Source: Unio delphinus | Taxonomy: Eukaryota; Mollusca; Bivalvia; Unionida; Unionidae | DNA length: 64,000 nt | Assembly (NCBI GenBank): GCA_029339505.1 | Contig: JAQISU010000096.1 | Location: forward strand, 4,945,501-5,009,500 | Direction: 5' to 3' | In this document: in pieces, positions 18,579-28,385 of the stretch | Numbering within the stretch: position 1 is the first letter of the stretch | Layout: each line of letters starts with the position of its first letter | Notes under the pieces: generated by a model | Seen by the model: only the letters and a program-made list of their open reading frames with translations | Database searches by the model: none | Told to the model about the DNA's origin: nothing | Made by a program: the position numbers and the translations under genes

Positions 18579-21500
18579 GCTATGATCTCAATGGAGTGAT
18601 GACCGTGTGCAAACGTGTTAATACCATCACGGCAATATCGCTTGTCATCAAAATTGCATAATCCTGATTTAGTTATTCTATCCGTGAAAACGGTATGATG
18701 ATAAGATCTAAAGCCATATGTGGTTACTGTCGGTAAGTGTTCTCCTGGTGGTCTTTTTAATGCCGCCAAATAATCATTGAATTTCAATTTGTTCTTCACA
18801 TAATTGTTATTAATCCCTTTTGCTTTATTGACGGAAGTGCTAGCACTTCTACCAACACTAGTGTTTCCAACGCTATCTGAATCAGTTAACACTGAATACA
18901 TTTTAGACCGAAGACCTACAAATTCTCTGACAGGGATAAATGAGAACTCATCTTTCATTTTCCCGATCACTTTTTTGTTAGTGCTATCATGAAATCTTCC
19001 TATAGCCCCGTTAGGATCTATATTGGATAAATCGAATAATTCACGATGCTGGTTAATCTCCTGATAGATATCATCGCTGTTGATTTCATACACCAATGAA
19101 TCAGTATCCGTAAATAACAATCTAGCATCAGACCATTTCTGTTTAACAAATCCGTAATGAAATTGATACATCATAAATTTCGACATTTCTAACACTGCAG
19201 CACCGACATAGACGGGTTTATTGAGATGCAGCCGAGATTGCTTCAAAGTGATTAATGAGAGTTGATTTGTTATTTTTTTGATATCAGCAAAGCGATTTCC
19301 TCGTACTAGTTTATCTCGTCGTGCTTTATTGTTTACGATTTCGATGTTAACTCGTTTTCTTATATTTTCCATCGTCTTTCCGAATACAGAATTAATCATC
19401 AGTTTAAAAAAGTCTCTTTCGAATTCATTCTTTGCTTGTTTTCTTCGAGTTGTATTCAAATCAATATAAGATCTCATCCATGTGGAGTGATTAAACTGCA
19501 GCACTTTATGTACTCTTCTAAGTATCAATCCTGCCTCAATAGCCTGTTTTAGCACTGCTATATGGCAAACATAATTGCGTTTATTATACAGATTGGGTAT
19601 CAATTTCGCTATTGGGGTATATTTCGTAGTTCTCAGTGCTAATTGCTCCGGAGATAACATTTTATCGGTGACTACCATTTTTTCAACAAGAAACGGATAG
19701 TCATTGTGTGAATCATGAAGGTGTTCTGGATAGTCTACATCACACTCTACGTAGTATCCAACGCCGTCATTGTTGTGAAACGTTACAGTGCTTAAATCAC
19801 CATTGATGTCTCTGGTGACTGTGTCACTGCCATTGATAACTTCGTCATTAGGTTTCCAATTGGATGCAGCAGATAGAAATTCTTCTACAGAAACCCATTT
19901 AAAACCTCCATAAGGCATCAGCATTGACATAGCTCCACCATAGAGATTATTGATGTCCCAATAACCAATATACTGACTAGGTTGATTTATATCATATTGC
20001 TTGAGGTATTTATTATTTGCAATGGAGTATTTCTTTGTAATCACACTAATTCCTCCTCGAATCGCTTTCTCAATAAACAAATACATGTTGACATCCGTGA
20101 GTAATTCTAATCTCATTTTTGTTGATTTCAATAATGCATCCCAGGATAGTCCTGGTGCTGAGTAATAATGAGCTGGGTCCAATCCATAATTGTTCATCGA
20201 CATTACCCTGAACCCCTCGAAAATATCTGATAACAATAACACGTCCACGGTGAGATAAATATCGTGATAATCACCAAAATTTTTACACTTGAAAACATTC
20301 CATGTAGTTAGTGCCCGTTGGTATTCTTGGTCAGTGATATTGGTGTCTGTCAATGAAGAATAGAACTTATCAATGGATGGCAGAGATGTTTCTGAAAACC
20401 GTTTTACGCTGTTGAAGTATTCATAGGGAAATATTCCCTTCACGGTGATGTATTCTAGCATGCCCCGTTTAAAATGCTTTTCGGTGATGGGATAACTAGT
20501 ACAATTCTTTGCTAATTGCTCCAAGGAAGTGCTCATGAACTGATAGCTGTCAATGAATCTCAATTTTCCAACCGTGATAGACATCAATCGTTCTGTGTTA
20601 TTGGGGATACATTTCAATGAAATATGATTGTCATTACAATATTTCGATATTTCAGGATGTGCTAGCGCGCTAATGATAAAATGACCGTCGTATCCTCTCA
20701 AATTGTGAAAAACGACAGGATAGAATTGCTGAAAAGATCTGCAGCGCAGATGAACAGTTCCGATGTATTCGCCTGTAGTAATATCGTAGAAGGGTGCCTT
20801 TGGATTGTCCACAGTAAATTCTTTCTTACATCTGAAGCATTGTTTTCCCCTAACAAAAGAATCCAATCTGGTAAATCTATCATCGTGTAGCGATAATAAC
20901 GCTTCAATGTTTCGTTGCTGTTCAAACAGATATTTTAGCATGTGCACTTCTGCTGGCAAATCAGAATCCTTTTCCAATCGATAGATCGGCGATAATTGTG
21001 AGTATCTATCATTGGTACAAACTCTATTGATCTGATAACTCGCTGGAACATGCTTGTGAGTAGATAACGTTTTAAACTGACACTCACAAACTGATTTTTC
21101 ACAACCACATTTGGCACTGACTGGTACCACAAAGGATTCAAAATCTCCTACGAAAATGAAAGGCAGTTTTTTAGTTCTCTCATGTTTTTTAAAGTAGCAT
21201 AAATTATTCGGCGCTTCTGGTGTGGTTACTGCTTTTACTTCAAAGCAATACTTGTTGTGTTCGTTGAGTTCTTGTTGAGTGCGAAACCCACAAAGACAAC
21301 TATAGCAAAAGAACATCTTATGATCATACCCTGAAAATTTCGAACTCATTAATCGGCTGAGGTCTTTAATCCAAACATAGTGTTCATCATACCATAGCAA
21401 ATTCACTGTAGTGCCATCCGTGATGTGCTTACTAGCCGGGGAAATCAGATACGGAAACACTCTTAGTTTATCATCGAATGAGAACACGTTAATTCCAGAT

Positions 21501-22333
21501 CGGAACAATGCTGGGTTCTGATGTTCTATTTTAGGTATGTGTTTGATTGGTACTGGATAATCAATCCCTGTCATATTGATTCGGCATTGATACGGCTTAT
21601 AATTGTTAACTCTATCTACATGATGTTCTGCTGGAAATACTGCTGATAATAGTGCCCACAACAAGCACTTGTTATCATCATTTTTCACGTTAATGCATGA
21701 TTTCGTTGCCTGGATGCTTTTAGGTAACGGCTTATAAGATGCCCCCGTAGTAGGTTTAAAATCGTGGATACTCAGCTGGATATAATTGATTTTCTTGAAG
21801 ACTAGTCCAGTTTTCAGTGATGTGAACACTTCGTACTGTCTTGATAACACCGCGAAGAAATCTTTTGCTGCATCCTCAAGGTGAGTAGACCTCAAAATAA
21901 TCTGTGGTTCAGCTCGTAATGGGACCGTTATGGTGATATCAGGATTGGATGCCAAGTACATATCGAGGTTATAAGTGACATTGATTTTCAATAGAGGCCG
22001 TTCAAGTAACACTGTCGGGATCACGTTGTTAAAGATTTTAATCAGATCACCCACCACAAAATGGTTATAGTGCTTTCCCCGTGGAATGAATTTGATGTAT
22101 TTATCAGCACCAGAAAAGGCTTCATCGATGATATAACCTCCTTGAAGGATCTCCTTGTTGATTTTTTTCTTTCGTCGTAAAATTGTAATTCTATTGGTTA
22201 ATTCTGCTAATTGCTGATTAGTTCTAGGCCAATCGGGTTTTGTTTTAGTGAGTTCATAGTATTCATTGACGAGTTCCCTCGCAACTATATGACGAGGCTT
22301 TTTTGGTGTCTGGATCGTTTTCAGGTCCATCAT
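18575..22333 (-). CDS. polB: Protein-primed family B DNA polymerase (intact)
   Basis: Intact 1,252-aa DNA polymerase of the DNA_pol_B_2 (protein-primed: Polinton, adenovirus, linear plasmid) type. Exonuclease motifs are Exo I DFES (397-400), Exo II N-LRGYD (544-549) and Exo III Y-LTVD (693-697). Polymerase motif A is YWDINNLYG (791-799), motif B is KLMINSVFG (977-985), motif C is FTDTDSL (1074-1080) and the K-x-Y motif is KMY (1144-1146). An N-terminal domain of about 300 aa includes DDNKCLLWALLS (219-230), a C2HC-like finger (C343, C346, H359, C363) and a CxxC..HxxC finger (C499, C502, H528, C531). It should replicate the element from a protein-bound end. The following 107-aa gene overlaps its stop by 4 bases. 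This is the only working PolB of the element. Confidence 0.95.
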   Translation of the reverse strand: MMDLKTIQTPKKPRHIVARELVNEYYELTKTKPDWPRTNQQLAELTNRITILRRKKKINKEILQGGYIIDEAFSGADKYIKFIPRGKHYNHFVVGDLIKIFNNVIPTVLLERPLLKINVTYNLDMYLASNPDITITVPLRAEPQIILRSTHLEDAAKDFFAVLSRQYEVFTSLKTGLVFKKINYIQLSIHDFKPTTGASYKPLPKSIQATKSCINVKNDDNKCLLWALLSAVFPAEHHVDRVNNYKPYQCRINMTGIDYPVPIKHIPKIEHQNPALFRSGINVFSFDDKLRVFPYLISPASKHITDGTTVNLLWYDEHYVWIKDLSRLMSSKFSGYDHKMFFCYSCLCGFRTQQELNEHNKYCFEVKAVTTPEAPNNLCYFKKHERTKKLPFIFVGDFESFVVPVSAKCGCEKSVCECQFKTLSTHKHVPASYQINRVCTNDRYSQLSPIYRLEKDSDLPAEVHMLKYLFEQQRNIEALLSLHDDRFTRLDSFVRGKQCFRCKKEFTVDNPKAPFYDITTGEYIGTVHLRCRSFQQFYPVVFHNLRGYDGHFIISALAHPEISKYCNDNHISLKCIPNNTERLMSITVGKLRFIDSYQFMSTSLEQLAKNCTSYPITEKHFKRGMLEYITVKGIFPYEYFNSVKRFSETSLPSIDKFYSSLTDTNITDQEYQRALTTWNVFKCKNFGDYHDIYLTVDVLLLSDIFEGFRVMSMNNYGLDPAHYYSAPGLSWDALLKSTKMRLELLTDVNMYLFIEKAIRGGISVITKKYSIANNKYLKQYDINQPSQYIGYWDINNLYGGAMSMLMPYGGFKWVSVEEFLSAASNWKPNDEVINGSDTVTRDINGDLSTVTFHNNDGVGYYVECDVDYPEHLHDSHNDYPFLVEKMVVTDKMLSPEQLALRTTKYTPIAKLIPNLYNKRNYVCHIAVLKQAIEAGLILRRVHKVLQFNHSTWMRSYIDLNTTRRKQAKNEFERDFFKLMINSVFGKTMENIRKRVNIEIVNNKARRDKLVRGNRFADIKKITNQLSLITLKQSRLHLNKPVYVGAAVLEMSKFMMYQFHYGFVKQKWSDARLLFTDTDSLVYEINSDDIYQEINQHRELFDLSNIDPNGAIGRFHDSTNKKVIGKMKDEFSFIPVREFVGLRSKMYSVLTDSDSVGNTSVGRSASTSVNKAKGINNNYVKNKLKFNDYLAALKRPPGEHLPTVTTYGFRSYHHTVFTDRITKSGLCNFDDKRYCRDGINTFAHGHHSIEIIA

Positions 22334-22521
22334 TTTTCTATATATTTTATCATATCTCTAATTCAGTTTACTGTATGTTTAAAGCAAATATCAACCATAC
22401 GCAAAAATTATCATATTTCTAAAGCAAAAATATAACATACGCAAAATTACCGTATTGCTAAAGCAAAATATAACATATGTTAAATATGAATTAAAGAAAT
22501 AGTTAAGTATGGTATAGAACT
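22334..22521. promoter_or_regulatory. Divergent intergenic region with iterons (right)
   Basis: Mirror copy of 9516-9703 with the same three repeat units (about 22372-22482) and TATA-like box. Confidence 0.6.
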
Positions 22522-22872
22522 ATGTATAAACTGAGTTCATGCCGTTGGCTTTTGAAAAATTCTGATAATCAATGCGGAAAGCCCTGTTATGGGGAACACT
22601 GTGGAGTCCATGCGTATTTGTTACGAAATAGTTCCCGTGCTGGTACAAATCCTTGTGTCAGTTGTGGTGTTGGGGTTATGGGAAAAATCCATCTTTGTGC
22701 TAAATGTGGTAAAAATGCCTATCGAGCTATTTTAACGTATTACAAAAACCGTGCTAATAAACATGGTATCATTATTGAAAAACCTCCCACGATAGAAGAA
22801 TTCATTGCTGGGTACCGACCAAGAGGTAAAAGAGAAATCTTTCAAACCCCCATAACAGTGGGTACCTCCTGA
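22522..22872 (+). CDS. 116-aa zinc-ribbon protein (right copy)
   Basis: Mirror copy of the left gene, same length and fully open. Visible differences are Asn to Asp in the first Cys cluster region (NSD against NSN) and SS against GL after LLRN. All Cys and His of the putative ribbons are kept. It ends at TGA just before the right subterminal repeats. Confidence 0.75.
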   Translation: MYKLSSCRWLLKNSDNQCGKPCYGEHCGVHAYLLRNSSRAGTNPCVSCGVGVMGKIHLCAKCGKNAYRAILTYYKNRANKHGIIIEKPPTIEEFIAGYRPRGKREIFQTPITVGTS

Positions 22873-23422
22873 GGTCTCTATTTGTCAATCTAGTACCTAA
22901 AATGGTACCCCCTTATTTTTTTTTTTTATTTTTTTTCGTAAGCCTCTATTTGCTAATCTGACACTTAATTATAAAAAATGGACTGGTCCAGGGGTGTAGA
23001 AGCATTATTTTGGCAATCTGAGACTTAAATTATTTTCTCAATAGAAGCCTTAATTCAGTGAATGGAAGGCTTTTTCTGGTACCCCTTTTGAGTTTTTTTT
23101 ATAGAAGCCTCTATTTGCTAAACGGAGACTAAAACTAAAAAATAGAGTGGTCCAGTAGCGAAGACTCTATTCAGCAAATAGAAGCTTCTATGGAGCAATT
23201 TTATTTTTTAGTGCCAGATTGATAAATAGAGGGTCTCATGGGATTTTTGTTTTTAGTTTATTATGTGAAAGAAGCGTTATTTTGGCAATCTGAGGCTTTT
23301 TGGTACCCCCCTTTTTTCGTGTTTTTAAGCAAAAATGAAAGTGTCAAAAAAGCAAAAGGAGAAATCACTTCCCATAGGAAATACATTAAAGTGGTCCAGA
23401 ACCGGGCTTTCTCTATACTACT
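22873..23422. repeat. Right subterminal repeat array
   Basis: Mirror copy of the left array with the same motifs and GGTACC boxes. It differs in A/T-run lengths (for example the T12-A-T8 run at 22916-22936). Confidence 0.75.
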
Positions 23423-23674
23423 TGACTTGCGTGCAAAGAAACGTTCCTTTACAGCAGGACAGCCAGTTTGGATTTATAATATGTCCAAAAGAGTTGGTTA
23501 TGCCATAAACTTACCTCAAAATGGAAAGGCCCATTTGTTGTTGTCAAGAAGATTGATGATGTTACTTATCTTATTAAGAGGTCAACAAAACAGCTCTCCA
23601 AAGTATACCATATTGACAGACTCCTGCCTTACCAGGGTAGAAATCCACCTGCTTGGTTTACTAAAGATGAATAA
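23423..23674 (+). pseudogene. pol: Integrase C-terminus of the gypsy element (3' part)
   Basis: After the second TGACT copy the integrase continues with LRAKKRSF and a GPFVVVKKIDDVTYLI-like SH3 region, the usual gypsy integrase tail, ending at TAA 23672-23674. A one-base loss near 23522 shifts the frame within GK-GPF. It directly continues the frame broken at 8617, which proves the insertion. Confidence 0.9.
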
Positions 23675-24447
23675 AATTTCAATGTTCGACTCATCTTTGC
23701 GTATGACAGTTATATACAATTGAATTCTTCATAAAGATGGGTTTTTTTTTATAAAAAAAATCATATATAAACAGTTTTAGTTGCAATAACTATAGGGTGT
23801 GTGGTATATATTCCTTTTCCTTTCAGTAGGAAGTATATGAACCTTCAGTGGTAACCTTCAAGGAATAATATATATACGTCTCAAATGATAATTGATGAGT
23901 ACTGTAGTGAGCCTTTATTGACAGATGGTGATCCGGGATGGGCCATGTCAGATTTCACAACTGTGGATTAAAAACGGCAGACCTTAGATGTATTAGTAAG
24001 TTCGAGCTATGTAAGTCTGATAGATGGTGATCGAGGATGGACCAAGTCAAAGAAAAGATGAATCCTAAGGTATAAGATGGTAAGGAATCTGGCCTGATCA
24101 ACCACGTTCCCTCCCATGTGGCATAAATGAGTTCAAAAGAGCGTATAAGATAATCCTTGTTCGAACATGACCAATGAGAAAGAAAGGGTAAAAAGACTAA
24201 CTAAATGCCTGCTTATACCACTTACCTGACACGAACTTCTTAACCGAGCATATTTCATGTCAGCAGAGTTGACATGGATGGAATCATAAAATTATAGCAT
24301 CGTTACCCTTATGTGCTGTGTAGAACCTGATTAGTTCTTTCATCCCCCATCTCCTTTCTAAACCTGTGATTGATATAGCTATAATCTATGCCGGAAGAAA
24401 GTGTAATGCTAGCAACCATCAATGAATGATTTTCGTTTCTTTACAGA
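23675..24447 (+). other. Gypsy internal non-coding stretch, likely intron
   Basis: No ORF or domain seen. It ends in TTTCGTTTCTTTACAG directly before the ATG of the extra ORF, a good splice acceptor with a pyrimidine tract. The donor was not identified. Short repeated motifs (AGATGGTGATC near 23920 and 24023) occur. Confidence 0.6.
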
Positions 24448-25983
24448 ATGTTGGAGACTTGTTGGCTATGCAACAAATCTTATAACAGCAAGAGAGAGCT
24501 GAAAAATCACATGATTCCAGCCCCACATGGTCGGTTGGTGGTTATCTGCCCATGGTGATACCACGAGGAGCGGACGTTCAAGCGCGTCATTGATCTTAAG
24601 AATCACTGCAAGAGGCGTCATTTTGACCATATTAATGAAGTGCCCGAAGAGTTCATCAGTGAGAACAATGCGTTTTGGTTATCACTATATCCTCAAGACT
24701 ACAAGCGCCTTATCAGATCGACCAGGTGGCATGACCCGATAGCCATAAGAGCCAGAGTTATAGTGCTAGAGTGGGTGACGAAGATCACTAGATCCACCCG
24801 AAGCAAGAGTGAATGGCTACAAGGATGGGAAGCAGAAGGTAGACAGAAGTCACCCCAATCCACACCCATGTTGACAAACCAGGACCAGCAGACCAATCCC
24901 GTGACGAACAGATTTGACAGTGCCACCCCCTTATCCGAGTCTCATTTCCAGCCTGATTATGATGATGATGATGCCATTATCACTGCGTATTGCCCTACTA
25001 AACCAGACGTGGGGAAAATGATCATATGTGAGATTTCTTTAGTCCCACAGAATATAAATGCAATAGTCCAGCAGGCCCTCACAAAATACAGAGCATTATT
25101 GAAGGACCAAGTACTATACGATCCTAAGGCAATGGCCGCCATTGCCAGAAGAATGGTCACTTTGAAGCCAAATCTTTCATCTGCCCCTGATGGCCAGTTT
25201 GTCCCACTTTCTGACCAGGCTCTGACTTCCCACAAGAAAGAGATTGCAGATGCACTTGGTGTGTCACCAGAATATATCATATCTGTTTCCCGTGCAATCT
25301 CTGCTGACTGGAAACCAGCCAAACGGGCAAGGCTCAAGGAAATAGAAGAACCGTCTTTACCAGAGTCTGCCATGGTCTTGCAGCCAGGACTAGAACCAAC
25401 ATTACCAGCAGCATTAGGCTCTGTGCCATCCACACAGGTGTCATCAGAGTTGTCTCCTGTCCAAAATCAATGTTCTAAAATACCTAAAACAGATGGATTC
25501 AAACCCCAAAAGAAAATATTTACAAACCAAGCCAGAGCAGTTGCCCTGCTATCTCGGGGATACATGCCGTTATTTCCGCCATCCAGAAGGGACTGGAGCT
25601 CTGTGCATGAAGAAGACATCAACTTTGCAATTGGCCAGACATCTATCAAGTGGCCACCGAAAGGATGGGAGGGAATGACTACGGACAAAAAATTGTTGCT
25701 ATGGGAATATGCGGCTATGTCATTATCATCTGCAAAGACCGGTCTCCAGTTTCCATCCCAAGAAAGGCTAAATCTACTAGACACCTTTAATTTCCTGGCT
25801 CTACCTGGAACTGCAACGTATTATTTGAGGAAAAAGGACCAATGCTTAGCAAAAAGTAGATACTATACATATGAAGTCTTAAGGCAAGTAGCCAAGGAAG
25901 GTGGAGAAGAACCCCCAATGAAACATTGGTTGTCCATACTGGAACAAGGGACGAACATCGCGACAAGGATTATGATCCATTAA
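24448..25983 (+). pseudogene. Extra zinc-finger ORF in the env position of the gypsy element
   Basis: A frame of about 510 aa with one internal stop lies between integrase and the 3' LTR, where env-like or accessory genes sit in some gypsy elements. The N-terminus has two C2H2-type fingers: CWLCNKSYNS with later His, and CPW followed by LKNHCKRRH. The second Cys of finger 2 is replaced by TGA at 24556-24558 (TGC to TGA). The remaining 447 aa are open, with acidic and Pro/Gln-rich linkers and a globular C-terminal part (about residues 330-447). No signal peptide or membrane anchor is seen, so it is not a fusion glycoprotein. A regulatory or nucleic-acid-binding accessory protein made from a spliced mRNA is the likeliest reading. 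Confidence 0.75.
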
Positions 25984-26103
25984 TACAAAAGACTGATGGG
26001 GTCAACCTGCGCCTAGATGCTGACTAGATGTTTTCTTTAAAAGGCTAAATACTCTGAATCTGATTTACTGAGAAAAAGAAAATTCAGGAGAATTTTGTAA
26101 CTT

Positions 26104-26115
26104 GGCGGAGAAGAG
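26104..26115 (+). promoter_or_regulatory. Polypurine tract
   Basis: GGCGGAGAAGAG abuts the 3' LTR start TGTAA, as expected for plus-strand priming. Confidence 0.75.
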
Positions 26116-27135
26116 TGTAATGACCATAAAGTGTTTTCAGAGCGTACTATTTAGCTTATCTGATACACATATTATGCTCTTATACTATTGCTATTTGTAA
26201 TTAATGTAAAATACCTACAAAATCATGACGGGAAAAGTCCACGTATATCACTGTATCACGATGTCCGCCATTTTGGATTTGCATGAGTTTCGTATTTCGA
26301 AACTCTATATGCTGGTATTTGTGATTATTCTCTCTAATAACAGTAGGGTACTACTTATAAAGTAATTTGCATGTTTTAGTGATAACATCATTGCAATACC
26401 TTTGTATCAATGTATGCAATTCATGTTTTGATGTGACAATAGCTGTCGTCTGCATAAAGTGCAGAACCCGCGTCTATATGAATCGACTCAATTATTCAAG
26501 ACTTAAGTTATCATCATAAAGTTTGATTTCACATAAACATGAGCTCATAAACTATTCTTATTCGTTTCATAGACAAGCCCTACTGCATTCAATTACTTAT
26601 TATAATGTAAGGTATGTGTTTATAATGTTGACATGGTATACCATACAAAACTGTATGGCATACCATACAAAAACTGTATTGTTTACAATGCAATGCATGG
26701 TACACCATACAAGACACTGATTGGTTACATGGATTACCAAGCATTCTGCGATTGGCTAAATTGTCTCACGTGGTGTCTGGGGGAAGGTTATAAATAGGGG
26801 AGTGCTGTCATTGTAGAGCAGACAACTGACGAGTACAGTCGGCGCCAGAATTCGAAGTGTCAGAGCAAAGTGTCGAGTGAGTACATTTGGATATTTAAGA
26901 ATAGCATATTACAACATTGAATGAATTAGAATAATAGATTTGTTCCATGAAAAATAGATTGTAACAGTTGTCTCCCACAACACCTGACAGCCCTTTTCCC
27001 CATACAGTCTGTTATATTATAATTACAGAATCTGGTTGTTCAGTATAACTATAGGTAATTCCTATTTATTTATTTAATTTTAGAATTCATTAAACATTGT
27101 CAAACTATTCTCGCTTTCAAAAAAGGGGCCTTACA
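26116..27135 (+). repeat. 3' LTR of the gypsy element
   Basis: This 1,020-bp LTR matches the 5' LTR apart from scattered substitutions, the loss of 224 bp after TGTAATGAC, the loss of about 110 bp near the end, and a small duplication of ACTGTATGGCATACCATAC near 26650. Confidence 0.92.
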
Positions 27136-27321
27136 ATATGAAAATAGGAGTATATTTTGGTCCTTAGTGTTTTATGACGTCCTCACCCGAGCTCAAAGGC
27201 TCATCAAGGGTGACCTGTCTTAATTTCTTAAAGTTAACCCTGGCTAGGGTTTTCCTGTATCCTGTGTATGTTATTTGTGTTGTGCTATTTGTATGTGCTA
27301 TATGTATACATATGTCTACAG

Positions 27322-28385
27322 CAGGGCCGGACCTAAGTTTTTCAGGGGGGAGGGGCCCAAACTAGTTATTGGGTTAAGCGAAGGCGCGAAGCGCCGAGCC
27401 TTCTAGGGGGGTCCGGGGGCATGCCCCCCTGGAAATTTTTTTTTCAAGGATGCAAAATGGTGCAATCTGGTGCTATCTGAACCTTGAAAAGGATCTAACA
27501 AAAGTGACTAAAAACTGCAATGTTTTAAAAACACTAAACAAATATTTAAAAAAAATAAATAAATAAAAATTAAAAAATTCAGAACCCCCTTTGCATCTTT
27601 TATCAAAAGCAGTGAATAGGTTTTTTTTTTGTAGCAGAGGTGGGTGACACATTCAGATTGGTGCAAGTCCGATTTCCACCTGTAATGAACAAAACATGCG
27701 ATTTTAATCACAGACAGCTTATGCACAGTCAAAGTATAGCGATGAAGATAAACAGAACCAGTTGTGCGTGGGCGCTCGTGTTTGAGATAATTTTGTTCAA
27801 AATGTATTTTCTTTTCTTTCATTTCTTCAAGTTTAATGTCATTTTCACTCGTCATTTAGGCTATGTGATATCATTGATCCAGTATTGGATCTAGTCAGTG
27901 TACTTTCTCATTGTCAATACATGCTGAGCTCATTCTGTATACAACACAAAAGTAGTCATTATTTATTTACCTGAATTTTGCCAAAACGATTGGAGACGTT
28001 TTGTACCTGCGGCGTCCACAGGTTTTAGCGCTTTCCTTTTTGGCATGTTGTCAAAATTTCGGCGCAAAAAAGCTTCCAAAGTCGGAAGTGAGATTACGTC
28101 ACAGCGGGTCAGCCAGCCAGTCTTTCGACCGCTTTGCAAACGAAATCTCGGTAGGTCTAACATAGTATACGTACTATTACTATAAGCTAGTAGACTACAG
28201 AGACCGCAAAATAGGATACGCATAAAATTAAACACTAGCTTCTAAAATTGTTCTTTGTTTGTTGATTTTGTTTGTTTGTTTGTTTCTGACCGTCTGTCTT
28301 TCGTTCTTTCTTCCTACACACACACACCTTTTTTTAAGGGGAGGGGGGCCGGGCCCCCTGGGCCCCTATAGCAGGTCCGGCCCTG
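27322..28385. mobile_element. hAT-like non-autonomous element, 5-bp TSD
   Basis: Termini are CAGGGCCGGACCT and AGGTCCGGCCCTG, a near-perfect inverted repeat. TACAG lies directly outside each end (27317-27321 and 28386-28390). The inner ends carry the GC-rich stem GGGGTCCGGGGGCATGCCCC. A hAT assignment rests on the CAGGG start; the 5-bp duplication would fit the hAT5 type. It keeps one coding exon (see 27971-28046) but no transposase core. Confidence 0.8.
27971..28046 (-). pseudogene. Orphan first exon of a hAT-type transposase
   Basis: ATG opens a short basic start (MPKRKALKP, then RLQSFW) of 25 codons plus one base, followed by a good splice donor (TTCAG, then GTAAAT). Transposases of ZMYM/TTF-zinc-finger hAT relatives often start MPKRK and reach an SFF-type motif. 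The rest is deleted, so this looks like an internal-deletion derivative. Confidence 0.5.

Larger units (their letters stand above)
8618..23422. mobile_element. Giant palindromic PolB-encoding element (Polinton-like, undescribed type)
   Basis: The element starts AGTAGTATAGAG and ends CTCTATACTACT. It is flanked by perfect 5-bp duplications TGACT (8613-8617 and 23423-23427), and the gypsy integrase reading (HYD then LRAKK) rejoins across it. The whole element is an inverted repeat: arm 8618-15996, centre 15997-16033, arm 16034-23422. Each arm encodes protein-primed DNA polymerase B, a zinc-ribbon protein, an HTH/coiled-coil protein and three small proteins. Polintons/Mavericks are known to share PolB, AG...CT termini and inverted repeats. 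They normally have 6-bp duplications, RVE integrase, FtsK/HerA-like ATPase, protease and capsid genes, none of which I find here. It is best regarded as a new palindromic PolB element or a dimeric derivative of a linear replicon. Confidence 0.9.
16034..23422 (-). repeat. Right arm of the palindrome
   Basis: Reverse-complement copy of the left arm with the same gene order from its outer end inward. Its PolB is intact, and its HTH/coiled-coil gene is frameshifted by two extra bases near 18042. Confidence 0.95.
2549..27135 (+). mobile_element. Ty3/gypsy LTR retrotransposon split by a large insertion
   Basis: Two direct long terminal repeats (2549-3880 and 26116-27135) start TGTAATGAC and end CCTTACA. 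They flank a primer site, gag with a CCHC knuckle, and protease, reverse transcriptase, RNase H and integrase in gypsy order. The 4-bp sequence ATAT lies directly outside both ends (2545-2548 and 27136-27139) and is the likely target duplication. Without the 14.8-kb insertion at 8618-23422 the element is about 9.8 kb. Pol carries several stops and frameshifts, so this copy is dead. An additional zinc-finger ORF lies between integrase and the 3' LTR. The tRNA-Leu-type primer site and lack of a recognised chromodomain recall the Mag/Steamer side of the family, which is inference. Confidence 0.95.

Noticed and set aside
8612..23428. 6-bp Polinton-type duplication at the palindromic element
   Set aside because: Only TGACT is shared; the sixth base differs on either side (A against T).
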